The position numbers and the translations under genes were made by a program. Positions 47,221 through 56,832 of a DNA stretch of 61,907 nt are shown in pieces. Where the stretch lies: NCBI RefSeq assembly GCF_006516965.1, contig NZ_VHLH01000030.1, positions 1-61,907 of the forward strand, written 5' to 3'. Position 1 is the first letter of the stretch. Each line of letters starts with the position of its first letter. Source of the DNA: Pararhizobium mangrovi (GTDB lineage: Bacteria > Pseudomonadota > Alphaproteobacteria > Rhizobiales > Rhizobiaceae). The notes below the pieces were generated by a model, which saw only the letters and a list, made by a program, of their open reading frames with translations, made no database searches and was not told where the DNA came from.

Positions 47221-48735
47221 CTATATGCGGCGCATCGGGATCGACCATGCCAGCGCGGAGGCGCCGGCGGCAATCGCCGAGATCGTCAGGAAGCACACGT
47301 TGAAAGCGAAACGGATGTCGCCCTGGACCATCGCGATGGCGTCTTTCGAAACGCCGGTGAGCGGGTCGCCCGTCGGCTCGAACAGCTTGGCGAAGATCGC
47401 CGTCGCCTGCGGATCGAGGATGGTGAGCACGGCGAAGAGGATGGCGCCGATCGTGGCCGCGCCGAAGGCGGCGCCGAGCGAGCGCGAGAACTGGACCGAG
47501 GCCGCCGCCGTGCCGAGCATCGCGGGGCCGGCCGCCGTCTGTACGGTGACCTGCACGACGCCCATGACCGTGCCGATGAATAGCGACGTTACCGCGAGCG
47601 CCAGCGAAAGCTGAAGGTTCGTCATGTGGTCGGCGGCGAAGCCGAGGACCGCCATGCCGAAGGCCACCACCATGAGACCGACCGACGGCATGATGGCGGC
47701 GCGACCGGTGCGGCTGACGATCTGGCCCGTCGTCATCGAGCCGATGCCGACACAAGCCATCATCGGCAGCAGGAAGACGCCGATCTCGCCCGCGCTCGCG
47801 TCGCGGGTCACGCGCAGGTAGATCGGCAGATAGGTGATGAGCGAGACGAGCACCGCGCCGTGGCAGGAGGCCAGCAGATCGCAGCGCCAGATCGAAGGGT
47901 TGCGGAAGACGTGGACCGGAAAGAGCGGGTCCGGCGCTCGAAGCTCGCGCCAGACGAGAACGATGGCGGCGAGCACCGTGACGGCGATCAGAGTCAGGAT
48001 CGAAGGCAGCAGGGCCGCGTCCAGCTTCTGCGCCTGCTCGAGCATGATCAGGAAGGAGGCGACGAAAGCTGCGAAGAGGCCGAGGCCGCCGGCATCGAAC
48101 CGTCCCGCCCGCGCACCCGTCGGGCGGCTCTTCACCCGCGTCACCAGCGCGATCGCCGCGAAGCCGACCGGGATATTGACGAGGAAGATCGACGGCCAGC
48201 CGAAATACTGCGTCAGGAAACCGCCGGCGACGGGACCGAACATCGACGAGGTGACGGCGACGGAGGCGAGATAACCCTGAAAGCGGGCGCGCGCACGCGG
48301 CGGTACCGCCTCGCCGACGAGCGCCTGGGAAAGCGTCATCAGCCCGCCGCCGCCGAAGCCCTGCAGCACGCGCCCGGCGACGAGCATCATCAGATTGACC
48401 GAGGCGGCGCAGACGAGCGAGGCGACCATGAAGATCGCGATTGCGATGAACATCAGCCGCCGTCGCCCGAGCGCGTCGCCGAGCCGGCCATAGACGGGGG
48501 CGGCGATCGTCGCTGCGACGAGATAGGAGATCACGACCCACGAAATGCGTTCGACGTCACCAAAGGATTCGGCGATCGCCGGCAACGCGGTGGCGACGAT
48601 GGTCTGGTCGACCACGGCCAGGAACATCGGCAGCATGATCGACGGGAACAGCGTGAAGAATTCACGCCGTGCGCCGGAGTGGGCGTCCTCGGTTACTGTG
48701 GACTGGGAAGCCATGGCCTTCGGATCGAAGCGCAA
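47221..48735 (-). CDS. MFS multidrug efflux transporter, DHA2/EmrB-type
   Basis: A 504-residue drug:proton antiporter with 14 predicted helices. LAVVDQTIVATALPAIAESFG is the DHA2 motif D1 in helix 1, GRLGDALGRRRLM is motif A, and GPVAGGFLTQYFGWPSIFLVNIP is motif C. It should expel hydrophobic compounds through the inner membrane; no membrane-fusion partner (EmrA) is adjacent. Met8 (MASQSTVT) is an alternative start. It is divergent from a universal stress protein gene with only 77 bases between. Confidence 0.92.
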   Translation of the reverse strand: MRFDPKAMASQSTVTEDAHSGARREFFTLFPSIMLPMFLAVVDQTIVATALPAIAESFGDVERISWVVISYLVAATIAAPVYGRLGDALGRRRLMFIAIAIFMVASLVCAASVNLMMLVAGRVLQGFGGGGLMTLSQALVGEAVPPRARARFQGYLASVAVTSSMFGPVAGGFLTQYFGWPSIFLVNIPVGFAAIALVTRVKSRPTGARAGRFDAGGLGLFAAFVASFLIMLEQAQKLDAALLPSILTLIAVTVLAAIVLVWRELRAPDPLFPVHVFRNPSIWRCDLLASCHGAVLVSLITYLPIYLRVTRDASAGEIGVFLLPMMACVGIGSMTTGQIVSRTGRAAIMPSVGLMVVAFGMAVLGFAADHMTNLQLSLALAVTSLFIGTVMGVVQVTVQTAAGPAMLGTAAASVQFSRSLGAAFGAATIGAILFAVLTILDPQATAIFAKLFEPTGDPLTGVSKDAIAMVQGDIRFAFNVCFLTISAIAAGASALAWSIPMRRI

Positions 48736-48812
48736 AAAGCGGGCGGGTGTGTTTACAAGCCTCGTTCATCGGCCCAAATTCAGTGGACGTCAACCAGCCA
48801 GCGACCTCGCCG

Positions 48813-49652
48813 ATGAAGACACTGCTCGTTCCTGTCGAAAACCACGACCGCATCCGGTCCATCCTCGACAGCGCCCTTCTCTTCGCCCGACGTTTCGAAA
48901 GCCGGCTCACCGGTTTCGCACTCGCGCCGGCGACGACGCCCTTCCTTGCGGCCGACGTCATCGGCGCCTCGGTCGTCTACGAACCGCTCGCCGAGTACGA
49001 GGAGCATTCCGACGCGCAGGCGCGGGAGACCTTCGAGGCGTTCATGCGCGAAAACGCGGTGGAACGGACAGGCGGCGACCCCAAGGGACTCGGTTGGGGC
49101 TGGAAGAAGGACGTACCGCCGGGCGACCACATGGCCGGCATCCTGGCGCGCACCTTCGACCTGACGGTCGTCGGCCGATCCGAACCACGGGTCGCCGGCC
49201 CGCGCTCGACGACGCTCGACGCCGCCCTCTTCGACAGCGGCCGGCCGATCCTGATCGCACCCCCCGAAGCCCCCTCCTCCATCGCGACGCGCATCGTCAT
49301 CGCCTGGAACCAGAGCACCGAGACGGCGCGCACCGTCGCCTTCGCCATGCCGGTGCTGAAGGCGGCCGAGGAGGTCGTGGTGCTGACCGTGGAGGGATCG
49401 CACGTGCCGGGACCGAGCGGCGAAGACCTCGTCGCCTATCTGCGGGCGCACGGGATCGTGGCGCGCAAGGTCGCGGCCACACCCGGCAAACGCGGCCCGG
49501 GCGAGACGATCCTTGCCGAGGCCGAAGCGCTCGGTGCCGACCTCGTCGTCAAGGGCGCCTTCACGCAGAGCCGGCTGCGCCAGATCATCTTCGGCGGCGC
49601 GACGCAGCACATCCTGACCGAGACGAAGCTGCCGATCTTCATGGCCCACTGA
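48813..49652 (+). CDS. Universal stress protein family, two-domain
   Basis: A 279-residue cytoplasmic protein of two UspA-like units. The first starts KTLLVPVENHDRIRSILDSALLFARRF; the second has IVIAWNQSTETARTVAFAMP and ends GADLVVKGAFTQSRLRQIIFGGATQHILTETKLPIFMAH, where G-A-x-T-x-x-I corresponds to the nucleotide-binding tail. The ATG at 48813 was selected because the open frame upstream would run into the divergent MFS gene. A GC hairpin follows its stop, convergent to tamB. Confidence 0.9.
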   Translation: MKTLLVPVENHDRIRSILDSALLFARRFESRLTGFALAPATTPFLAADVIGASVVYEPLAEYEEHSDAQARETFEAFMRENAVERTGGDPKGLGWGWKKDVPPGDHMAGILARTFDLTVVGRSEPRVAGPRSTTLDAALFDSGRPILIAPPEAPSSIATRIVIAWNQSTETARTVAFAMPVLKAAEEVVVLTVEGSHVPGPSGEDLVAYLRAHGIVARKVAATPGKRGPGETILAEAEALGADLVVKGAFTQSRLRQIIFGGATQHILTETKLPIFMAH

Positions 49653-49664
49653 AGGCTTTCGCCT

Positions 49665-49691
49665 CGCCGCCCAACATTTTCGGAGGCGGCG
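49665..49691. terminator. Bidirectional hairpin between usp and tamB
   Basis: CGCCGCC and GGCGGCG form a 7-bp stem with a 13-base loop containing ATTTT, between two convergent stop codons. It is short and GC-rich and could end both transcripts. Confidence 0.5.
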
Positions 49692-49699
49692 GGGTGCGC

Positions 49700-52600
49700 T
49701 CAGTAGTCCTTTTCGTAGAACAGGCCGAGGGTCGATTCGTTGGTCCCGGCCGAGCCCTTGGCCTTCAGGTTCTTGGTAATGTCGACGTTGAGGTCGACGG
49801 CGTTCTGGCCGTCGGCGCCCGCTTCCACGCCGAGATAGACGTTGTCGCGAATATAGCTGCCGGCGCGCACCTGCGCGTTGCCTTCCGCATCCGTCGTCAC
49901 GTCCAGTTCGTCGAGGCCCGTCGCCTCGCGCAGGCGACCGATGACGTCGAGGGTCTGGTTGCCGGAAAGCTCGGCGACCGCGGAGGCGAGCTGCGCGATC
50001 TGGAAGGCGGACAGATCGGAAATGCTGCGCCCGAAGATGAGCTGAGCGATGATCTCGTCCTGCGGCAGCGAGGGCTGCGATGAGAAGTCGACATGCGGAT
50101 CCGACGCGCGGCCCGAAACGGTGATCGTGACGCTCGTATCGTCGCCGGCATCCGTGCTCGCCGTCAAGTTGATGATCGGATCGAGCGCGCCCGTCAGCGT
50201 GATCGTGCCGGAATCGAACTCGATCCGCTTGGTCAGAATCACGAGGTGACCGCGAATGAGGTCGAAGCTGCCGACGGCCTCGACGCCGGTGACCGGGCCG
50301 GTGACGCGCAGGCTGCCGCCGAGTTCGGCATCGAGCCCCCGGCCGCGCACGAAGATGCGGCGCGGCGCGTTCACGGTGACGTCGAGGCGCACGATGCTAG
50401 GCCGTGCGGTCGGAACCGGCTTGCCGCCGGCCTTGATGCGGGCGCGGTTCAGCGTTTCCTGGACGTTGACCGGTGTATGGATATGGGTGACGTCGATCAT
50501 CTTGGCGCCGCCGCCGAGATTGCTCGGAATGCCGATATCCGCCCGGGCGATGTCGACGCGTCCGCTGATCAGCGGGTCGCTCAGAAGCTGGCCCGTCACG
50601 GCGAGGTTGCCCGAGGCCGTGACGGTGATGAAGTCGCCGTCGGTGTAGCGGGCCTGGTTCAGGTTGATCGTGATGTTGGCCGGCAGCTTGGTCGTCGGAT
50701 CGATCGAGAAGGAACCGCCGGCGGTGATCGTGCCGCCGGAGGCGAGCGGCGCGACGAAACGGTTGATCGTCACCCGGTTGTTCGCGATCCCGGCCATCAG
50801 CTGGATGTTGTCGAAGCGCACGTTCGTGTCCGGATCGACGACGTCGACATTGCTTGCCGAAACCATGCCGCCGATGACCGGACGCTGGATCGAACCGGTG
50901 ACGTTGACGCCGAACTGGACCGTACCCTCGACGCGCGTACCGCGATCGGCGAGCGCGCGGTTGGCGAGCGCCAGCGGCGCGCGGCCTTCGGCCCGGACGT
51001 CGAGCCCGCCGCCCGAAAGCGGCGCACGGCCGCTTGCCGATATCGAAACCCCTTGCGAATTGGAAACGTCGAGGCGTTCGATCGACACCGCCTTGTCGGC
51101 GTAGCGGCCATTCGCCGTAACGGACAGCGGTGCCACGCCGAAATTCTTCAGCGGCGTCGCGGAGACATTGTTTCCCCGTGCCTGGAAGGACACCGCCGGA
51201 TCGGCGAGCGAGCCGGACACCTTGGCGCTGCCGGTGACGACGCCGCTCGGGCTTTGGCCCTTGGCGAAGCCGTCCAGCGTTTCGAGCGGGAAACGGGCGA
51301 TGTCGACGGAAAGGTCGATCGAGCCCTTCCCGCCGGCCGGGACGGTGCCCTTGGCCGAAACGTCGAGACCGCCCGCACCCGTGACGCGCGCATCGATGTC
51401 GACCGCCTTGTCCGCGTAGCGGCCGTTCGCCGTCAGGTCGAGCGGCGAGACGCCGGCATTTTGAAGGGGAGCGGCGGAAAGGTCGTCGCCGCGTACGCGA
51501 AAGGCGACCGTCGGATCGGCGAACGAACCGGAGATCTGGGCGTTGCCCGTCACCGTTCCGCGCGGCTTCTGGCCCTTGGCGAGACCGTCGAGCGTTTCGA
51601 GCGGGAAGCGGGCCACATCGACCGAGAGGTCGACCGGTCCCTTGCCGGTCGGCACGTAGCCGTTCGCCTTGACGGCAATGCCGTTGTCGGCGGAAAGGCT
51701 CGCGTCGAGCTTGACGCGCTTGCCTTCGGTACGTCCGGTCGCGTTCACGTCGAAGGGGGGAAGGCCGGCTTCGGCGGCGGGCCGCGCGGTCAGCCCGCTG
51801 CCGTTCACCTTGAAGTCGACGACCGGCTCGGCGCGCGTGCCGGTGATGTCGGCATTGCCCGAAAGCGTGCCGGCGGCAGCGAGATCCGGCTTGACGGTGT
51901 TGGCGATCGAAAGCGGCAGGGCGTCGATCGAAAGATGCAGATCCAGCTTGTCGCCGGCCTCGCCGCTGGCGCGCACATGGCCGCCGGCGATGGCAAGGTC
52001 GAGCGGCTCGACGATGCGCACGTCCTGTCCGGCGACGGTGACGACCGCGCGCTTTTGAAGGCTCGCCGTCGTGCCGCGCTGCGCGAGGTCGAGCTTGTCG
52101 AGGCCGATGCGGAACCCGCCGTCGATCTGTGCGAGGCTTCCAGCCGTGTCGATGTCGGTGCCGTTTTGAAGCGACGCCTTCGCGGTGAAGTCCGTCTGGT
52201 CGCCATGCCTGGAAGCATTGGCCGAAAGGCTGTCGACATCGATGCCGCCGGCGCTGATCCCTGAACCGGTAAGCGATCCGTCGACCTTCGGCACGCCGAA
52301 GAGATCGGCGACGGTGGCGTTCAGTTTCGCGCTGCCGACGCGGATCTGCTTGACCGAGATGTTCGAAAGGCTGGCGTCGATCCTGGCCGACTGCCTTCCG
52401 TCTGCGTGCGACATGGCGATGTCGGCCGTCGCCGAGCCCGAAGCGTCGAGGGTCGCGAGCGCGGCGACGGTCGAGATGTTCTGGCCGTCGAGCTTCAGTT
52501 CGCCGTCGATGAGGCCCTTCGCATCGCGCTCGATCGTCCCCGTCAGCGTGGTGCCGCCCGCCCGGAAGGAAAGGCCGCGCAGCCGTTGGCCGTCGGGCGT

Positions 52601-54664
52601 CGCGCGAATGTCGCTGTCGAGCACCACGCGTTCGCCGGAAAGGAAACCGCTTGCCGAAAGGGTGCCGGCGACGCCGTTGCCGTAGGCGCGGCCCTTGGTC
52701 GGGTCGATGTTGAGAAGCTGCCCCTTGAAGGCGATCGAAGCCTGACGCAGCGTGCGTTCGGCAAGCGTGCCGTCGGGGACCTGCGCGTCGAAAGCCAGCG
52801 CCATGTTCTGCTGGTTGCCCTTGACGCTCGCGTCGACGGTGACCTTTCCGGTCGCGCGATCGGTGACGAGGCCGAGATCGGCCAGCATCACGTCGAGATC
52901 GAAATCGGCGTTGTCCGGCGCGTAGCTGCCGTTCGCCTTGATGGAGACCTGCTGGTTGGCGATGGTGAAGTCGTCGGCCTTGAACCCGTCCGCCGTGCGT
53001 GCGAGCCCGCCGGAAATGGACACCTTGCTCTTGAGGAGATTGTCGAGGGCCGCCGTACCGGTCTGCAGGCCGCTGCCGGCGCCGTCGAAGGTCAGGTCGA
53101 ACGCGCCGCCGACCGGCTTGACCGTGCCCTTGGCATGAAGGTTCAGGGAGCCGGCGAGCGGTCGGTTCGCAAGGGCCGCGAAGGGCGCGATGCTCGCCGC
53201 CTCGATGCCGATCGTGCCGTCATAGACGAGATCCTTGATCGAGCCGGCAAGCGTCAGGGCGAGCTCGTTGGCCTTGAGCGCGGCGTTGGCGATCCGGGCC
53301 GGCTGGCCGCTCGACCATTTGCCTCCGACATCGAGCGTGATGCGGTTGCCGAGCGCCGTCTTGACGTTGGGGTCCTTGGTGGAGATCCCGCTCATCGCGC
53401 CGTCGACGTTGAAGCTCAGGAAGCGGTCGTCGGGCGTGTTGATGCCGGTGACGCGGCCGCCGAAATCGAGATTGACCGAATCGGCGCCGAATGTCGGCGT
53501 GCCGAGCCGGCTGACGGCGAGCTTGCCCTTCCAGCGGTCGGATCCGGTATTGCCGTAGTCGACGGAAAGGTCGACGGACTTCACCTGCGTCTTCTGGCCC
53601 GCGACGGGAAGGAGGACGCCGGAGCCGTCGGCATTGGCGATCTTGCCGTCGACGTTCAGCCGCGAGAGGAAATTGTCCTTCGTCGTCTCGGCCTGGACGG
53701 AAAGGGTCAGCGGCCCGCTGTCGAGATCGAGGTCGTCGACGCGCACGCCGCCGCCGTCCTTGACGAGCGCCTTGGCGGTGAGCGCCGTCGAGGACCCGAA
53801 GAAGTCGCGGAAGGCCGGTGCGACGAGGTTCGCGATCGGCCCGCGGACGTCGGCGTTCACCATCAGACCGGCATCCTGGCGATCGAGCGTCAGCTTGCCG
53901 GTCAGTGCGCGTTCGCCCTTCGCGTCGAGCGTCATGTCGAGCGCGAGATTGCCGATCGGGCCGTCGCCTGCGAGCTTGAAGGTCAGAGGCGGCTTGCCGT
54001 CGATGTTCAGGAGATTGGCGAGGATGCCGTTCTGCGGTTCGTCGAGGGTGAGGTCGAGGTCGAGCTTCTCCGTCTTGTTGGCGTAGCTTGCGGCAAGGTC
54101 GAGCGTGCCGCCGGGCCCGTCTAGGCGCTTCACGTGCAGCTCGGTGTCGAGGCTGCCGTCGGCAAGCGTCAGCTTGCCGTTCAGCGATATGCGCGACTGC
54201 AGGCCGAAGACGGACTTGTCGAAGACCGCTTCCTTGACGTTGAGCTGGTCGAGCACGACCGAAACGGGCAGTTCCGGCACGGAAAATCCCGAGGAGGACG
54301 GCGCCGGTGCACCTTCGGCCGGCAGCGGCTTGCGCCGGAGCTCGATGCGGTCGGCGCTGAGTTCGTCGATCTTCAACCGACCGACGAGAAGGGCCGAACG
54401 GGTCCACACCAGATGGGCGTTCTGGATGCTGAGCCAGACGCCCTGCCTGTCGGCGATGGTGATCTCGCCGATCGTCACGTCGGAAGATAGCGCACCCTGG
54501 ATGTCGTTGAGCCGGATCTGCCGGTTTTCCGAGGAGAGCTTGTTCTCGACGAAGCGCGTGAAGGCGGACTTTTCGGAATTGGCGCCGCTGTCCTGTGCGT
54601 GCCCCGACACCGGCGCGAGGACGACCGTGAACAGGAAGGCGAGAATGGCGAGCGCGATACGCAT
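49700..54664 (-). CDS. tamB: Translocation and assembly module protein TamB
   Basis: A 1654-residue envelope protein with an N-terminal signal/anchor (IALAILAFLFTVVLAPVSGHA) and long beta-helical repeats, many with a periodic xLSVDIARFPLETLDG unit, that form a hydrophobic groove bridging the two membranes. The last 250 residues are the DUF490 domain ending in the GLFYEKDY strand. With TamA it inserts outer-membrane proteins and moves phospholipids. Its start overlaps the tamA stop by one base (ATGA), and the two genes form a clear operon. Confidence 0.95.
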   Translation of the reverse strand: MRIALAILAFLFTVVLAPVSGHAQDSGANSEKSAFTRFVENKLSSENRQIRLNDIQGALSSDVTIGEITIADRQGVWLSIQNAHLVWTRSALLVGRLKIDELSADRIELRRKPLPAEGAPAPSSSGFSVPELPVSVVLDQLNVKEAVFDKSVFGLQSRISLNGKLTLADGSLDTELHVKRLDGPGGTLDLAASYANKTEKLDLDLTLDEPQNGILANLLNIDGKPPLTFKLAGDGPIGNLALDMTLDAKGERALTGKLTLDRQDAGLMVNADVRGPIANLVAPAFRDFFGSSTALTAKALVKDGGGVRVDDLDLDSGPLTLSVQAETTKDNFLSRLNVDGKIANADGSGVLLPVAGQKTQVKSVDLSVDYGNTGSDRWKGKLAVSRLGTPTFGADSVNLDFGGRVTGINTPDDRFLSFNVDGAMSGISTKDPNVKTALGNRITLDVGGKWSSGQPARIANAALKANELALTLAGSIKDLVYDGTIGIEAASIAPFAALANRPLAGSLNLHAKGTVKPVGGAFDLTFDGAGSGLQTGTAALDNLLKSKVSISGGLARTADGFKADDFTIANQQVSIKANGSYAPDNADFDLDVMLADLGLVTDRATGKVTVDASVKGNQQNMALAFDAQVPDGTLAERTLRQASIAFKGQLLNIDPTKGRAYGNGVAGTLSASGFLSGERVVLDSDIRATPDGQRLRGLSFRAGGTTLTGTIERDAKGLIDGELKLDGQNISTVAALATLDASGSATADIAMSHADGRQSARIDASLSNISVKQIRVGSAKLNATVADLFGVPKVDGSLTGSGISAGGIDVDSLSANASRHGDQTDFTAKASLQNGTDIDTAGSLAQIDGGFRIGLDKLDLAQRGTTASLQKRAVVTVAGQDVRIVEPLDLAIAGGHVRASGEAGDKLDLHLSIDALPLSIANTVKPDLAAAGTLSGNADITGTRAEPVVDFKVNGSGLTARPAAEAGLPPFDVNATGRTEGKRVKLDASLSADNGIAVKANGYVPTGKGPVDLSVDVARFPLETLDGLAKGQKPRGTVTGNAQISGSFADPTVAFRVRGDDLSAAPLQNAGVSPLDLTANGRYADKAVDIDARVTGAGGLDVSAKGTVPAGGKGSIDLSVDIARFPLETLDGFAKGQSPSGVVTGSAKVSGSLADPAVSFQARGNNVSATPLKNFGVAPLSVTANGRYADKAVSIERLDVSNSQGVSISASGRAPLSGGGLDVRAEGRAPLALANRALADRGTRVEGTVQFGVNVTGSIQRPVIGGMVSASNVDVVDPDTNVRFDNIQLMAGIANNRVTINRFVAPLASGGTITAGGSFSIDPTTKLPANITINLNQARYTDGDFITVTASGNLAVTGQLLSDPLISGRVDIARADIGIPSNLGGGAKMIDVTHIHTPVNVQETLNRARIKAGGKPVPTARPSIVRLDVTVNAPRRIFVRGRGLDAELGGSLRVTGPVTGVEAVGSFDLIRGHLVILTKRIEFDSGTITLTGALDPIINLTASTDAGDDTSVTITVSGRASDPHVDFSSQPSLPQDEIIAQLIFGRSISDLSAFQIAQLASAVAELSGNQTLDVIGRLREATGLDELDVTTDAEGNAQVRAGSYIRDNVYLGVEAGADGQNAVDLNVDITKNLKAKGSAGTNESTLGLFYEKDY

Positions 54665-56556
54665 CAGAATGCCTCCCCTATGCCCACATAAAGGCCGAAA
54701 TCGGGATCGTCCGGGCCGGGATTGAGCGGCACCGCAACGTCCAGGCGAATGGGTCCGAGGCCCGTGAAGTAGCGAAGCCCGACGCCCGCGCCGACGCGCA
54801 GCGGCTGCGAGAAGTCCAGATAGGGATCCGGCCCGACCGTGCCGGCATCGGCGAAGCCGACGATGCCGATCGAGTTGGTGATCTTGGTGCGCACCTCGAG
54901 CGAACCCTCGAACAGCGAACGCCCGCCGATCTCGTCGTCGCCACGGCGCACGCCGATGCCCTGGTAGTCGTAGCCGCGCACGGAATTGCCGCCACCGGCG
55001 AAGAAGAGCATGTCCGGCGGCGTCTCGTCGAGCGGCGAGCCGACGAGCGAGCCAATCTTGGCGCGCCCGGCGAGTACCACCCGGTCATTCTTGCCGAAGC
55101 CGTAATAGGTGCGCCCCTCGGCCGTCAGGCGCGTGCCGACATTGCCGTACTCGATCTCGTAGAACGGCTCCGCCGTGCCGTCGATATAAAAGCCCTGGGT
55201 CGGCTCGAGCTCGTTGTCGCGCGAATCGTAGGTGAGTTCGCCCGGAAGGCCGATGGTCAGGAAGTCGCGCGTGCCGAAATAGTCGTCCTTGAAGCGCGCG
55301 CGCTTGACGGAACCGGCGATCTGGCCGGTGAGCTCCGGCGTGAAGGTGTGCGTGAAGCCGAGGCGGGCCTCGACGGAGGTCTCGGTATAGGGATCGAGCA
55401 CCTGCCGCTGACCGAGCAGCGAGGCGTTCAGGTCGGTGTCGGGATCGAAGATGCCGGGACGCGTGAAGGTGACGCCCAGCGAATAGTCGAAATCCTTCGG
55501 GTTCGACGTCTCGCCGATGCCGCCGACCGCACCATCGACGCGCAGCCGTTCGGCGTGGCCGAAGAGGTCCCGGTGCAGCCAGAAGGCGTTCAGTCCGAGA
55601 CCGTCGAGCGTGGAATAGGTCCCGCCGACGCCGAAGCGATGCAGCTTGCGCTCCTGCACCTTGACGGTGATCGGCATGATGCCGTTCGGGCCGACGTCGC
55701 CTTCCTGGATGTTCAGCGACTTGAAGACGTCGAGCTTGGTCAGCCGGTCGTTGGCCTGCTTGATGTCGTCGGGATCGTACTCCTCGCCGGGCTTCAGATC
55801 GGTCTGCTTGGCGACGAAGCCCGGCTTCATGCGGCCGGTACCCTCGACCGAGACAAGGCCGTAGCGCGCATGCGGACCCTGGTCGACGCGCATGTTCACG
55901 TTCAACCGATCCGTGCGATGATCGGCGACGGCCGTCTGTTCGGCGATCTTCGCCTTCGGGTATCCCTGCTGACGCCAGGCGTTGGTTGCGAGCTGGTTGG
56001 CCTTGAGCACGACGCCCGACCGGGCCGGCTCGCCGCGCGCGAAACCCGCGCTTTTCGGACTGTCCACCTTGTCGCGATAGGTGGTCGGCGGGGGGGCAGC
56101 ATTGACGACGTTGGCATCGCCGAAAGTGAAGTCGGGGCCGGCGGTGACGACGACCTGCACCTGAGCCGGCGAGGCGAGCTCGGTGTCCGGCGGCAGGCCG
56201 GCCGCTTCCTTGCCGTCGATGTAGATATGGATGACCGGGCCGTAATCGGCACGCGCATAGAGGGCGGAAAGAATGCTCTTGTAGTCCGACCGCGCCTTGG
56301 CGATCAGGCCGGCGGCGCCCGAGGCGGGTTTCTTTCGGTCGTTATAGAGATCGGAGGCGCCCTGGACAGCGCTGCGCAGCCCCCGCTCGTCGGGGACCGT
56401 GCGGATATCGACCTTGTAGTCGATCGGCTCGCCGATGACGTCCTCGTTCGGGTTCTTCTTGCCGAAGAACGTCATGCCGAAGAGTTGGAAGGCCGATGCC
56501 GTGGTCGGCGCGGCGGCAATGCTCGCCGTTATGGCAAACGCAATGATGTACCTCAA
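54664..56556 (-). CDS. tamA: Translocation and assembly module protein TamA
   Basis: A 630-residue Omp85-family outer-membrane protein: a signal peptide (residues 1-22), about three POTRA domains (to 270) and a C-terminal 16-strand barrel containing FAGGGNSVRGYDYQGIG (the VRGY/F lid-lock motif) and ending PDFGLYVGIGEAF. It assembles beta-barrel proteins with TamB. The frame is intact. The stop overlaps the tamB start. Confidence 0.95.
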   Translation of the reverse strand: MRYIIAFAITASIAAAPTTASAFQLFGMTFFGKKNPNEDVIGEPIDYKVDIRTVPDERGLRSAVQGASDLYNDRKKPASGAAGLIAKARSDYKSILSALYARADYGPVIHIYIDGKEAAGLPPDTELASPAQVQVVVTAGPDFTFGDANVVNAAPPPTTYRDKVDSPKSAGFARGEPARSGVVLKANQLATNAWRQQGYPKAKIAEQTAVADHRTDRLNVNMRVDQGPHARYGLVSVEGTGRMKPGFVAKQTDLKPGEEYDPDDIKQANDRLTKLDVFKSLNIQEGDVGPNGIMPITVKVQERKLHRFGVGGTYSTLDGLGLNAFWLHRDLFGHAERLRVDGAVGGIGETSNPKDFDYSLGVTFTRPGIFDPDTDLNASLLGQRQVLDPYTETSVEARLGFTHTFTPELTGQIAGSVKRARFKDDYFGTRDFLTIGLPGELTYDSRDNELEPTQGFYIDGTAEPFYEIEYGNVGTRLTAEGRTYYGFGKNDRVVLAGRAKIGSLVGSPLDETPPDMLFFAGGGNSVRGYDYQGIGVRRGDDEIGGRSLFEGSLEVRTKITNSIGIVGFADAGTVGPDPYLDFSQPLRVGAGVGLRYFTGLGPIRLDVAVPLNPGPDDPDFGLYVGIGEAF

Positions 56557-56832
56557 GGAAGACCGACGACCCCCTCACCGAACGAAGACACGAGAACAGC
56601 ACCGTTCCGCACGCCAACCTTAGGTCGTGGAAATGCACATACAAAGACAGCGCCATTGAGGCAGACGAGGGCTTGGCGAAGAACGTTCGCGAGCGTTGCC
56701 GAATCGCAACGCCGAACAAGCGGCGGCGCGTTCGGGAACCAGTGGCGCATCTGCGCATTCTAGCTGCTTCGGGCATTGGATCGCGATACGGGACCGACGT
56801 TCCAGAGGATGCCCCTCGTTTCCGGGACATAA

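Noticed and set aside
50093-54124. Long plus-strand frames opposite tamB
   Set aside because: TamB is confidently identified on the other strand and is repetitive, which produces long antisense frames.
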